A stretch of DNA of 64,000 bases. It comes from Rhizobium sp. R634 (GTDB taxonomy: Bacteria; Pseudomonadota; Alphaproteobacteria; Rhizobiales; Rhizobiaceae). Within the stretch, counting starts at the first letter, position 1. Each line of letters begins with the position of its first letter. Location of the stretch: NCBI RefSeq assembly GCF_002211305.1, contig NZ_LOKW01000005.1, forward strand, positions 124,001 through 188,000, read 5' to 3'. The notes under the pieces are model-generated. The model searched no databases, was not told where the DNA came from, and saw nothing but the letters and a program-made list of their open reading frames with translations. Shown piece after piece: positions 8,105 through 15,669 of this stretch. The position numbers were made by a program, and so were the translations under genes.

Positions 8105-9096
8105 CGCTGATCGGTTATCACGCTTCCCATGAACAATTTTCGCCGGCCGAGCTTCTTGGACATGCGCAGGCTGCGGAGGCTGCCGGGTTCGGGGCGGTGA
8201 TGTCGTCCGACCACCTGACGCCGTGGAGCGAGAGGCAGGGGCAGTCGGGATTTGCCTGGGCCTGGCTGGGGGCGGCGCTTCAGGCGACGCGGTCCATTCC
8301 GTTCGGCATCATCACCGTGCCGATGGGATGGCGTTATCACCCGGCGATCACGGCTCAGGCTGGAGCGACGGTCGCGCAGATGTTTCCGGGACGGCTGCCG
8401 TGGATCGCCGTCGGCACCGGGCAGGCGATGAACGAGCACGTCATCGGCGAACGCTGGCCTCCCAAGCCTGAAAGAAACGAACGGCTGCGGGCGGCGGTCG
8501 AGATCATGCGCGAGCTGTGGGAAGGCAAGCTTGTCAGCCGGACGGAGCCGATCAAAGTCGATCAGGCACGCGTTCATACGCTTCCCGGTGAGATTCCTCG
8601 GATCGTCGCCGGGGCGCTGTCGCCGAATACGGCGGAGTTCGCAGGAGGCTGGGCGGATGCGCTCATCACCATCAATCAGCCGCGGGACAAGCTCGGTGAA
8701 ATCATCGATGCTTTCCGGCGCGGCGGCGGGAAGGGGAAGCCGCTCTATCTACAGACACATGTTTCCTTTGCCGGTTCCGACGAGGAGGCGAGGGCGAACG
8801 CCTTCGACCAGTGGCGCAGCAACGCAATTCCCGCTGCGATCTCGGAAACGCTGCGATTGCCGGAGGAGTTCGATGAGGCCTGCCTCAAGGTGCGGCCGGA
8901 AGATATGGACGAGCATGTGCGCATCTCGGCCGATCCGCGACGGCATGTCGAATGGCTGAAGGCCGATGCGGCAATGGGATTCGAGGAGATCTACATTCAC
9001 AATGTCGGGCGCAATCAGCGCGAGTTCATCGAAGTCTTTGGGCGCGAGGTGCTGCCCTCTTTCAAGGCTGACGCGTCGGGGCCGACGTCCGTTTGA
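8101..9096 (+). CDS. LLM-class flavin-dependent oxidoreductase (non-F420, TIGR03885-like)
   Basis: This 331-residue protein of the luciferase-like monooxygenase superfamily opens with LIGYHASHEQFSPAELLGHA. It has a TIM-barrel pattern and the conserved PGRLPWIAVGTGQAMNEHV segment. It looks like the group called probable non-F420 flavinoid oxidoreductases. The ATG overlaps the stop of the GH13 gene, so both form a two-gene coupled operon, possibly under EcfG control. Its substrate is unknown. Confidence 0.8.
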   Translation: MTLIGYHASHEQFSPAELLGHAQAAEAAGFGAVMSSDHLTPWSERQGQSGFAWAWLGAALQATRSIPFGIITVPMGWRYHPAITAQAGATVAQMFPGRLPWIAVGTGQAMNEHVIGERWPPKPERNERLRAAVEIMRELWEGKLVSRTEPIKVDQARVHTLPGEIPRIVAGALSPNTAEFAGGWADALITINQPRDKLGEIIDAFRRGGGKGKPLYLQTHVSFAGSDEEARANAFDQWRSNAIPAAISETLRLPEEFDEACLKVRPEDMDEHVRISADPRRHVEWLKADAAMGFEEIYIHNVGRNQREFIEVFGREVLPSFKADASGPTSV

Positions 9097-9183
9097 ACTG
9101 GCGGACCCTGGTGCCGATTGAGGGTTCCAAGCGCCATTTGCCCCTTTCGAAGTTGCCTTCGCTGAGCAGGGTTCGCCGGCTCA

Positions 9184-9220
9184 GCGCAACGCCGCGGATC
9201 GAATGTCTCCGCGGCGTCGC
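9184..9220. terminator. GC-rich hairpin between convergent units
   Basis: An inverted repeat built on ACGCCGCGGA / TCCGCGGCGT with one bulge lies between the oxidoreductase stop (9096) and the preA stop (9228). There is no clear T tract on either strand, so its strength as an intrinsic terminator is uncertain. Confidence 0.5.
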
Positions 9221-9227
9221 AAAACCG

Positions 9228-10541
9228 TTACTCCGCCGCCTGGCGGGCCATCGGATTGTTCGGGTGCGTCGTCCAGTTGGCGTAATTCGGATCGACGACG
9301 CGGCCGGTGCGCTTGTCGAGGCTGCCGGCGGGGAGTTGCTCCATAGTGATGCAGTTCTCGACCGGGCAGACGCTGACGCAGAGATTGCAGCCGACGCATT
9401 CCTCGTCCAACACCTCGAAGTGGCGCAAGCCATTGACGACGTTGGTGATCGCCTGATGCGAAGTGTCCTCGCAGGCGATGTAGCAGCGGCCGCATTTGAT
9501 GCAGGCATCCTGGTCGATCTTCGCCTTGGCAATGTAGTTGAGGTTCAGATACTGCCAGTCGGTGACGTTGGGCACGGCGCGACCGGTGATGTCGTCGAGG
9601 GTTTTGTGACCCTTTTCATCCATCCAGTCGCTAAGGCCAGTGATCATTTCTTGCACGATCTTGAAGCCGTAGGTCATGGCGGCGGTGCAGACCTGGACGT
9701 TGCCGGCGCCGAGAACGAGGAATTCGGCTGCGTCCCGCCAGGTGGTGATGCCGCCGATGCCTGAGATCGGCAGGCCGTAGGTTTCGGGATCGCGGGCGAT
9801 CTCGGCCACCATATTGAGGGCGATCGGCTTGACCGCCGGGCCGCAATAACCGCCATGGCTGCCCTTGCCGCCGACCGTCGGGTTGGGGGCGAAGTTGTCG
9901 AGATCGACGGAGACGATCGAATTGATCGTGTTGATCAGCGAGACGGCGTCGGTGCCGCCGGCCTTGGCGGCGCGGGCGGGGCGGCGGATATCGGTGATGT
10001 TGGGCGTGAGCTTGGTGATGACGGGCATGCGGGTATACTGCTTGCACCAGCGCACGACCATTTCGATATATTCCGGCACCTGGCCGACGGCCGAGCCCAT
10101 GCCGCGCTCCGACATACCATGCGGACAGCCGAAATTGAGCTCGATGCCATCGGCGCCGGTCTCTTCGACGAGCGGCAGGATCGACTTCCAGGCCTGCTCC
10201 TCGCAGGGCACCATGATCGAGGCGATCAGCGCCCGGTCCGGCCAGTTCATCTTCACCTGCTTCATCTCGCGCAGGTTGGTGTAGAGGTCGCGGTCGGTGA
10301 TGAGTTCGATATTGTTCAGGCCAAGCAGGCGGCGGTCCGCACCCCAGATAGCGCCGTAGCGCGGGCCGTTGACGTTGACGACGGGCGGGCCTTCCTCGCC
10401 GAGCGTCTTCCAGACCACGCCGCCCCAGCCGGCCCTGAAGGCGCGCTCGACATTGTAGGCCTTGTCGGTCGGCGGCGCGGAAGCCAGCCAGAACGGGTTC
10501 GGGGATTTGATGCCGACGAAATTATTGCGGAGATCAGCCAT
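9228..10541 (-). CDS. preA: NAD-dependent dihydropyrimidine dehydrogenase subunit PreA
   Basis: This 437-residue protein has an FMN-binding dihydroorotate-dehydrogenase-like barrel (residues about 5-310, with ELNFGCPHGMSERGMG at the catalytic region). A C-terminal ferredoxin-like domain carries two [4Fe-4S] motifs, CIKCGRCYIAC and CVGCNLCVSVCP. With PreT it reduces uracil/thymine to the dihydro forms. I chose ATG 10541, which follows GAGGGGAGAG; an ATG at 10559 lacks such a site and overlaps the preT stop. It lies downstream of preT in the same operon. Confidence 0.95.
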   Translation of the reverse strand: MADLRNNFVGIKSPNPFWLASAPPTDKAYNVERAFRAGWGGVVWKTLGEEGPPVVNVNGPRYGAIWGADRRLLGLNNIELITDRDLYTNLREMKQVKMNWPDRALIASIMVPCEEQAWKSILPLVEETGADGIELNFGCPHGMSERGMGSAVGQVPEYIEMVVRWCKQYTRMPVITKLTPNITDIRRPARAAKAGGTDAVSLINTINSIVSVDLDNFAPNPTVGGKGSHGGYCGPAVKPIALNMVAEIARDPETYGLPISGIGGITTWRDAAEFLVLGAGNVQVCTAAMTYGFKIVQEMITGLSDWMDEKGHKTLDDITGRAVPNVTDWQYLNLNYIAKAKIDQDACIKCGRCYIACEDTSHQAITNVVNGLRHFEVLDEECVGCNLCVSVCPVENCITMEQLPAGSLDKRTGRVVDPNYANWTTHPNNPMARQAAE

Positions 10542-10555
10542 TGTTCTCTCTCCCC

Positions 10556-11917
10556 TCAAGCAACCGCGACAGCCGGAGCGGCTGCGGCGGAAAGGGTGCG
10601 ATGGATGGATTCGGCCGCGTCGCGGCCATGGGCAACGGCGGAAACCGTGAGATCCTCGCCGCCGAAGACGCAGTCGCCGCCGGCCCAGATGCCGTCGAGC
10701 GAGGTGCGGCCTTCGACATCGACCGCGATTCGGCCGGATTCCATGCGCAGGGAGCCGAGCCCTGAGGCTTCAAAGGTCTGGCCGATCGCCTTGAAGATCT
10801 GGTCGGCGGCGATCACGCCAGTTTCGCCTGTGCCGACGAGGCGGCCGTCCAGGATTTTGGTATATTCCACTTCGATGGCGGCGACCTTGCCGTCCTGCGA
10901 CAGGATTGACTTCGGCGCCAGCCAGTGACGGATGATGACACCCTTGGAGCTTGCCAGATCCTGCTCATATTCCGAAGCGTTCATGTGCTCCTTGCCGCGG
11001 CGGTAGCAGATCGTCACCTCCTCGGCGCCGAGGAGCTTTGCCTGCACGGCGGCGTCGATCGCCGTCATGCCGCCGCCGAGAACGACGACGCGGCGGCCGA
11101 TGGCGATATCGCTCTTGTTTTCAGCCTGGCGGAGTGCGGCGATGAAATCGACGGCATCGTCGACGCCGGCAAGATTCTCGCCCTCGATGCGCAGGGCGTT
11201 GACGCCGGCAAGGCCGATGCCGAGGAAGACGGCGTCATATTGCGCCTGCAGATCGGCAAGCGAAAAGTCGCGGCCGAGAAGGGCGCCGTGGCGCACATCG
11301 ATGCCGCCGATGGACATGATGTAATCGACTTCCTGCTGGGCGAAGTCGTCGACCGTCTTATAGGTGGCGATGCCGTATTCGTTGAGGCCGCCGGATTTTT
11401 CCCTGGCGTCGTAAATCGTCACGGAATGGCCTTTCACCGCCAGGCGATGGGCTGCGGCAAGACCAGCCGGGCCGGCGCCGACGACGGCGATCCTCTTTCC
11501 TGATGCTTCGGCCCTGACATAGAACTGCTTGCCGGCCTGCATGGCGGTGTCGGTGGCGTAACGCTGCAGGCGGCCGATCTCGACAGGCCGTTCTTCGGCG
11601 GTGTTGCGCACGCAGGCCTGTTCGCAGAGCTCTTCGGTGGGACAGACGCGGGCGCACATGCCGCCGAGAATGTTCTGATCGAAGATCGTCTTTGCCGAAC
11701 CGAGCGGATTGCCGGTCGAAATCTGGCGAATGAAGAGCGGGATGTCGATCGAGGTGGGACAGGCCGTCATGCACGGCGCGTCATAGCAGAAATAACAGCG
11801 ATCGGCGGCGACCAGCGCCTCATGATTGTCGAGGCGCGGATGCAGATCGGAAAAATTAGCTTCATACTCGGCGGGGGTAAGCCGGCCGGCATGAATCCCA
11901 GTTTCCAGTCGTTCCAT
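10556..11917 (-). CDS. preT: Dihydropyrimidine dehydrogenase subunit PreT (NAD/FAD, Fe-S)
   Basis: This 453-residue glutamate-synthase-small-chain-like flavoprotein has N-terminal Fe-S cysteines (CYFCYDAPCMTACP, then CARVCPTEELCEQAC). It has an FAD-binding GAGPAG motif and a second dinucleotide fold (VVLGGGMTAIDAA). It passes electrons from NAD(P)H to PreA. It is first in a preT-preA operon, and a RutR-like dyad lies 60 bases upstream of the start. The genes for the later pathway steps are not adjacent; the likely amidase is at the left window edge. Confidence 0.95.
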   Translation of the reverse strand: MERLETGIHAGRLTPAEYEANFSDLHPRLDNHEALVAADRCYFCYDAPCMTACPTSIDIPLFIRQISTGNPLGSAKTIFDQNILGGMCARVCPTEELCEQACVRNTAEERPVEIGRLQRYATDTAMQAGKQFYVRAEASGKRIAVVGAGPAGLAAAHRLAVKGHSVTIYDAREKSGGLNEYGIATYKTVDDFAQQEVDYIMSIGGIDVRHGALLGRDFSLADLQAQYDAVFLGIGLAGVNALRIEGENLAGVDDAVDFIAALRQAENKSDIAIGRRVVVLGGGMTAIDAAVQAKLLGAEEVTICYRRGKEHMNASEYEQDLASSKGVIIRHWLAPKSILSQDGKVAAIEVEYTKILDGRLVGTGETGVIAADQIFKAIGQTFEASGLGSLRMESGRIAVDVEGRTSLDGIWAGGDCVFGGEDLTVSAVAHGRDAAESIHRTLSAAAAPAVAVA

Positions 11918-11977
11918 TGAAGTTCCCTCATTATTGGTAAACGGCCTGTGGGGAAAGCGTAACTCAGGTTTAAAAAT

Positions 11978-11993
11978 TTATCAAACGGTAAAA
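11978..11993. promoter_or_regulatory. Second RutR-like operator dyad, upstream of preT
   Basis: On the minus strand this reads TTTACC-GTTT-GATAAA, a 6-4-6 dyad (five of six pairs). The surrounding 17 bases agree at 14 positions with the reverse complement of the dyad near 592-607. It sits about 60 bases before the preT start codon, where a repressor would act. Confidence 0.6.
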
Positions 11994-12146
11994 TTTTGAG
12001 GATTCGCCGTTGATTTCCATCCGGCAAGTCTTTGTTTTTAAAGGGTGGAATTTGCCTTCTTCGAATCCGAGATTCACGCTGGAACGCGGGAAGGACAGAG
12101 CCTCAGAAAAAAGATTTAAAAAAAGTCGATTTTTTTCGAATGCCCG

Positions 12147-12171
12147 GGAACCAATCCTGAGCTTCCTCGTT
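12147..12171 (+). promoter_or_regulatory. EcfG (GSR sigma factor) promoter of a candidate small RNA
   Basis: GGAAC at 12147-12151, a 16-base spacer, then CGTT at 12168-12171: a full match to the rhizobial RpoE2/EcfG consensus. It points into a gene-free region that ends in a strong plus-strand terminator at 12268-12300. The predicted start point is about 12178. Confidence 0.65.
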
Positions 12172-12177
12172 ATTGCG

Positions 12178-12300
12178 ATATCCGGATGGTGATCGCATCG
12201 ACCCAACATGCGCGCCCCCAACCCACTATCCGGACGTACTCACGGTCCCCTCCCGGTGAGTGAAGACAGCCGGTGCGCCGCCCTCGCACCGGCTGTTTTT
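12178..12300 (+). ncRNA. Candidate EcfG-dependent small RNA, about 120 nt
   Basis: No plausible protein gene runs from the promoter at 12147-12171 to the intrinsic terminator. The transcript would fold into a hairpin at 12239-12260 (CTCACGG / CCGGTGAG) whose loop reads TCCCCTC. The terminator hairpin (stem AGCCGGTGCG / CGCACCGGCT at 12268-12294, followed by GTTTTT) also has a C-rich loop. C-rich loops can pair with Shine-Dalgarno sequences. In promoter type and layout it recalls Caulobacter GsrN, and in loop content the rhizobial alpha-r sRNAs such as alpha-r14/NfeR1. I cannot tell whether it belongs to one of these families. The 5' end is estimated. Confidence 0.55.
12268..12300 (+). terminator. 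Rho-independent terminator of the candidate sRNA
   Basis: A perfect 10-bp GC-rich stem with a 7-base loop is followed by GTTTTT on the plus strand. It lies just beyond the stop of the minus-strand kinase (12326). The minus side lacks a T run, so the plus-strand reading is favoured; it may act in both directions. Confidence 0.75.
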
Positions 12301-12325
12301 CCGTTCCCGGCCTTCTGTTTGGGCT

Positions 12326-13339
12326 TCACACCCGCTTGAGGATTTCAAATTCGGTTTCGGGAATGGTCAGGCGATATTCGATGCGGCCCGGCACGAGGTT
12401 CAGCTCCGCCTTGCCGTTGACCGAGGAGGGCACGACCCGCTCGAGCACGGTGCGGCCGAAGCTGTTGTCGCTGAATTCATGAACTTCCAGCTGATCCTGC
12501 AGCACCTCAGCCCAGGCGATCTCGATCGCCCTTCTTTCGCCGATCATCGCTTCGCGGCAGTTGAGTGTGATGGAGGCGGCGCCGCCCGATATGGCGCCAT
12601 AGGAAGCGGAATTGACGATCAGTTCATGGAGAGCAAGGCCGAGATGCACCGCGGCATTCGGCGTCAGATGGGCGTTGATGCCGTAGATCGGCATGGAGCC
12701 GGCCGTTTCCGGCCAATAGGGAGCGAACTGCTTTTCGGCGAGTTCGAAAAGGAAAGCGCCGCGCCAGCTCGAATCGGTGATCAGATCCTGCGAGTTGGAA
12801 AGCGACTGCAGCCGTCCGCGGAATTTGCCGAGGAAGCTGTCGAGGGAGAGTGTGTTGCGCGCCGTCTGCGTGGCAATGCCCTGAATGATGGCGAGAAGGT
12901 TCTTCGAGCGGTGCGAGAGTTCGCGCAGCAGCGATTTCAGCACTTTTTCGCGATGCCGGCTCTCGGTGACTTCGGCCATGACCGACAGAAGCCCATAAGT
13001 GCCGCGTTCGCCGGTGCGCTGGATCTTCAGCTCGTAGGTGCGCATTTCGCCGTCGACGTCGATCTCGACCTCGGCATTGTTGGGAATGCCGGTTTCCAGC
13101 ACCTTGTGTTTCAGCGCCGTCAGATATTGCCCATGGGCATCGCCGAAAAGCGCGGCGTCGCTGCCGCCGGGCGCAAAGAGCGCGGCGAAATACGGCGGCA
13201 GATTTTCGGCGTAGAAGATCGAAAGCCGGGCGTCCTGGCAGAGGACGGAAATCCCGGCGCTGCCGAGCGCGCGTTCCATCATTGCGGCCTTGCCTTCGAA
13301 TGCGAGAGGCATGCCGGACAACGGTTCAGTCGTATTCAC
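12326..13339 (-). CDS. HRXXN-type sensor histidine kinase of the general stress response
   Basis: This 337-residue soluble protein has a PAS-like N-terminal domain (about 20-130 of the chosen start). A HisKA_2-type dimerisation domain carries His143 in SHRSKNLLAII (HRXXN signature), and the ATPase domain has the N-box HELIVNSASYG. It resembles the RsiC/PhyK kinases that phosphorylate PhyR. The chosen start is GTG 13339, preceded by AAGGAAAGG; an upstream ATG at 13429 would add 30 unconserved-looking residues. It lies next to phyR on the same strand and has its own EcfG-type promoter. Confidence 0.85.
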   Translation of the reverse strand: MNTTEPLSGMPLAFEGKAAMMERALGSAGISVLCQDARLSIFYAENLPPYFAALFAPGGSDAALFGDAHGQYLTALKHKVLETGIPNNAEVEIDVDGEMRTYELKIQRTGERGTYGLLSVMAEVTESRHREKVLKSLLRELSHRSKNLLAIIQGIATQTARNTLSLDSFLGKFRGRLQSLSNSQDLITDSSWRGAFLFELAEKQFAPYWPETAGSMPIYGINAHLTPNAAVHLGLALHELIVNSASYGAISGGAASITLNCREAMIGERRAIEIAWAEVLQDQLEVHEFSDNSFGRTVLERVVPSSVNGKAELNLVPGRIEYRLTIPETEFEILKRV

Positions 13340-13467
13340 TCGGCCGCCTTTCCTTGTGACATCTCGAACGCCGCTAGAGAGAGCGCACTTCCAGAAATCG
13401 CCTGCCAACTCTAGAACAAAGCGCTGCAAAAACCGTTAAAGCCGCCGGGGCGTCCCGGCAGCACCGG

Positions 13468-13493
13468 AACGCTTGCTTTGACGATTTGGTTCC
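13468..13493 (-). promoter_or_regulatory. EcfG-type promoter of the kinase gene
   Basis: On the minus strand GGAAC (13493-13489), a 17-base spacer, then CGTT (13471-13468). This fits the RpoE2/EcfG consensus with 17 spacing. Transcription would begin near 13460, about 120 bases before the kinase start, suggesting feedback on the sensor. Confidence 0.6.
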
Positions 13494-13513
13494 GAGGGCC
13501 GGAAAATTGCGCC

Positions 13514-14308
13514 TCAGGCGGCTACTCTGGTCGATTCATTGAAGAAAAGAGCCTGACTGATCAGGGCTTTGACCATGTCGGGATTGAAGGGCTTGGTGAC
13601 GAGGAAAGTCGGTTCCGGGCGCTCGCCGGTCAGCAGCCTTTCCGGGAAAGCGGTGATGAAAATGACCGGCACGCTCGCCGTCTTGAGGATGTCGTTGACC
13701 GCGTCGATACCGGAACTGCCGTCGGCAAGCTGGATGTCGGCCAGCACCATGCTCGGCTTGGTCTTGTTGTAGAGCGCCACGGCCTCGGCATGGGTGCGGG
13801 CAATGCCGGTGACGCGGTGACCGAGGCTTTCGACCATCTGCTCGATATCCATGGCGATCAGCGGCTCGTCCTCGATGATCATGATATCGGTCGCAACTTG
13901 GCGGGAGATTTCCTGCGAGGCCTTGTCGAGCAGACGCATGACGTCCTGTTCGTCGAGCTCCAGGATTTCCGCGATTTCGGCGACGCGGAAATTCTCCACG
14001 GCGGCGAGCAGGAAGGCCTGGCGGGCGCCCGCCGAAACCTTGGAAAGATTGAGGGTGGCACGTTGCTCCCAGGCGTAGGGAGAGGTCGGCTCTGGAATCT
14101 GGATCGCGGTGGAACCAAACAGTTGAGTAAACAGTTTGTAGAGTGCAACCCGGTCATTCGCCGTATCCGGGAAAATCGAAAGATCGGCGATAATGGCTTC
14201 AAGAACGGCGGCGACATAAGCGTCGCCCGATGTCTGAGTGCCGGTAAGGGCGCGGGAATAGCGACGCAGATAAGGAAGGTGCGGCGCAATTCGAGTAGAA
14301 AGTGTCAT
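13514..14308 (-). CDS. phyR: PhyR anti-anti-sigma response regulator
   Basis: This 264-residue protein has an N-terminal sigma-like domain (about 1-130; SRALTGTQTSGDAYV, VAEIAEILELDEQDV). The C-terminal receiver has the acidic pair in IIEDEP, phospho-acceptor Asp in MVLADIQLADG, and Lys in TKPF. When phosphorylated it binds NepR and releases EcfG. The start ATG 14308 follows CGGGAG; an ATG at 14344 is unlikely. It is divergent from nepR-ecfG and has a full EcfG promoter on its own strand. Confidence 0.97.
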   Translation of the reverse strand: MTLSTRIAPHLPYLRRYSRALTGTQTSGDAYVAAVLEAIIADLSIFPDTANDRVALYKLFTQLFGSTAIQIPEPTSPYAWEQRATLNLSKVSAGARQAFLLAAVENFRVAEIAEILELDEQDVMRLLDKASQEISRQVATDIMIIEDEPLIAMDIEQMVESLGHRVTGIARTHAEAVALYNKTKPSMVLADIQLADGSSGIDAVNDILKTASVPVIFITAFPERLLTGERPEPTFLVTKPFNPDMVKALISQALFFNESTRVAA

Positions 14309-14353
14309 AAAGGGCTCCCGTATGCAGGCCGGTCTTGGCTTCAATGAGCGGTT

Positions 14354-14378
14354 AACGCCGCCTTGATAAAAAAGTTCC
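14354..14378 (-). promoter_or_regulatory. EcfG promoter of phyR
   Basis: On the minus strand GGAAC (14378-14374), a 16-base spacer, then CGTT (14357-14354): a full consensus match 46 bases before the phyR start codon. It implies positive autoregulation. Confidence 0.75.
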
Positions 14379-14398
14379 GGAACGGCAGGAACTTTTTT
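14368..14398. repeat. 11-bp perfect inverted repeat carrying the -35 boxes of two divergent promoters
   Basis: AAAAAAGTTCC (14368-14378) and GGAACTTTTTT (14388-14398) flank a 9-base centre. The GGAAC of the phyR promoter lies in one arm and the GGAAC of a nepR-ecfG promoter candidate in the other. As RNA this would look like a terminator on either strand, but no gene reads into it. Confidence 0.8.
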
Positions 14399-14412
14399 TG
14401 TCGCGCCGCATT
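14388..14412 (+). promoter_or_regulatory. EcfG-type promoter candidate of nepR-ecfG
   Basis: GGAAC (14388-14392), a 16-base spacer, then CATT (14409-14412). It meets GGAAC-N18-TT with one departure from CGTT. It would give a leader of about 155 bases before nepR. EcfG autoregulation is known in rhizobia. Confidence 0.5.
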
Positions 14413-14574
14413 ATCCAAGCCGACATGAAAGGGCGTAACATTTTGACCCACGCAGCAGCAGATGCCCGCGACATTGATAGTAGAACACTCAATATCGACG
14501 GCATTGGCGGCTGCTGAAATCATGGTTATTCCACACTGCGCCCCTGGAACAGATAACGGCGAGAAGACGAGTTG

Positions 14575-14781
14575 ATGACTACACGCAATAAAGAAGCAGC
14601 GGAGCAGCGGAAGCTCGAGCTGCGGGCAAGCGACATCCTGGACCCGAACAATCAGATCGGCGTCAAGCTGCGGTCTCTCTATGCTGCCGCGCAGGATGAG
14701 GCGATTCCCGATCGTTTTCTCGACCTTCTCGAAAAGCTCGACCATGCCGAAATGATGGCTTCTGCCAAGATGGCCGAATAG
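14575..14781 (+). CDS. nepR: NepR anti-sigma factor
   Basis: This 68-residue protein has the NepR core IGVKLRSLYAAAQDEAIPDR followed by FLDLLEKLD, two amphipathic helices that clamp EcfG. It holds the sigma factor until PhyR-P takes it away. I chose ATG 14575; the TTG three bases earlier is a possible start. It sits 10 bases before ecfG as an operon and diverges from phyR. Confidence 0.95.
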   Translation: MTTRNKEAAEQRKLELRASDILDPNNQIGVKLRSLYAAAQDEAIPDRFLDLLEKLDHAEMMASAKMAE

Positions 14782-14791
14782 GATCGCCCGC

Positions 14792-15349
14792 ATGGAAGAC
14801 AAAGTGCAACCCAGCTTTAAGCGGGAATTGCTGGCGGCCCTCCCTAGCCTTCGCGCATTCGCAATCTCCCTCATCGGCCGGCATGACCGGGCAGACGATC
14901 TCGTTCAAGACACCATCATGAAGGCCTGGGCCAAGCAGGACCATTTCGAGATGGGCACCAATATGAAGGCCTGGCTCTTCACGATCCTGCGCAACGAGCT
15001 TTACAGCCAGATGCGCAAGAGCGGCCGCGAGGTGCAGGACAGCGACGGGCTGTTCACCGAATCGATGGCGATGCACCCCTCGCAATATGGCGCGCTCGAC
15101 CTGCAGGATTTCAAGAAGGCGCTCGACCAGTTGCCGCCCGACCAGCGCGAAGCGATCATCCTCGTCGGCGCCTCGGGCTTCTCCTACGAAGAGGCAGCCG
15201 AAATCTGCGGCTGCGCCGTCGGCACCATCAAGAGCCGCGTGAACCGCGCGCGTCAGCGCCTGCAGGAACTGCTGCAGATTTCAGGCGAGGCCGATTTCGG
15301 CCCGGACGCGACCTCTGCGCCGCTGACGTCGAAGGCATTTGCGTTTTGA
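14792..15349 (+). CDS. ecfG: ECF sigma factor EcfG (RpoE2), general stress response
   Basis: This 185-residue ECF sigma factor has region 2 at about 10-75 (DRADDLVQDTIMKAWAKQD, with NMKAWLFTILRNELYSQMRK). Region 4 is at about 107-165 (LDQLPPDQREAIILVGASGF, with YEEAAEICGCAVGTIKSRVN). It directs RNA polymerase to GGAAC-N16/17-CGTT promoters, several of which occur in this window. It is co-transcribed with nepR and followed by a strong terminator. Confidence 0.96.
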   Translation: MEDKVQPSFKRELLAALPSLRAFAISLIGRHDRADDLVQDTIMKAWAKQDHFEMGTNMKAWLFTILRNELYSQMRKSGREVQDSDGLFTESMAMHPSQYGALDLQDFKKALDQLPPDQREAIILVGASGFSYEEAAEICGCAVGTIKSRVNRARQRLQELLQISGEADFGPDATSAPLTSKAFAF

Positions 15350-15363
15350 TGATGGGTTAGGGG

Positions 15364-15394
15364 AGCCGGCCGCCTGTTGCGGCGCCGGCTTTTT
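15364..15394 (+). terminator. Rho-independent terminator of nepR-ecfG
   Basis: A GC-rich stem (AGCCGGC-CGC / GCG-GC-GCCGGCT) with a CTGTT loop runs into TTTTTG, 14 bases after the ecfG stop. Confidence 0.8.
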
Positions 15395-15433
15395 GTATCG
15401 TATTAAGGGGTGGTCGCGACCTCTCCCCGCCCT

Positions 15434-15565
15434 CATTCCTGTGCTTGTCACAGGAATCCAGCGCGCACAAGTCCTTGGGCGCAAAAGACTCTTTCCGTTT
15501 AAGATGGTAGTTCACTCACGGCGCGGACGCGCCGTGGCTGGATTCCTGTGACAGGCACAGGAATG
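15434..15565. repeat. Palindromic repeat element with 29-base inverted arms
   Basis: The arms at 15434-15462 and 15537-15565 are inverse complements at 28 of 29 bases. Each arm contains its own smaller dyad (TTCCTGTG / CACAGGAA). A GC-rich hairpin (GGCGCG-GAC-CGCGCC-like) lies just before the right arm. It sits between the ecfG terminator and the holin-like gene, with no open gene. It resembles the dispersed palindromic intergenic elements common in Rhizobiaceae. The remainder of 15395-15669 shows nothing else. Confidence 0.75.
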
Positions 15566-15669
15566 AAGGTGGGTGGGGTCGGCGTCCCACCCTAATCTTC
15601 GCCGGTACGGAGGGCATAACCCACGTCTCCTCATTCTCTGTGGCAGGCGAGCAGAAGATCGACCGCCCT

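Noticed and set aside
14368-14398. Inverted repeat with A and T tracts as a terminator
   Set aside because: It lies between two divergent genes and nothing transcribes into it; better explained as paired promoter elements.
14552-14576. GGAAC just before nepR as an EcfG promoter
   Set aside because: The following CGAGTT does not place TT at the required distance, and transcription would start inside the gene.
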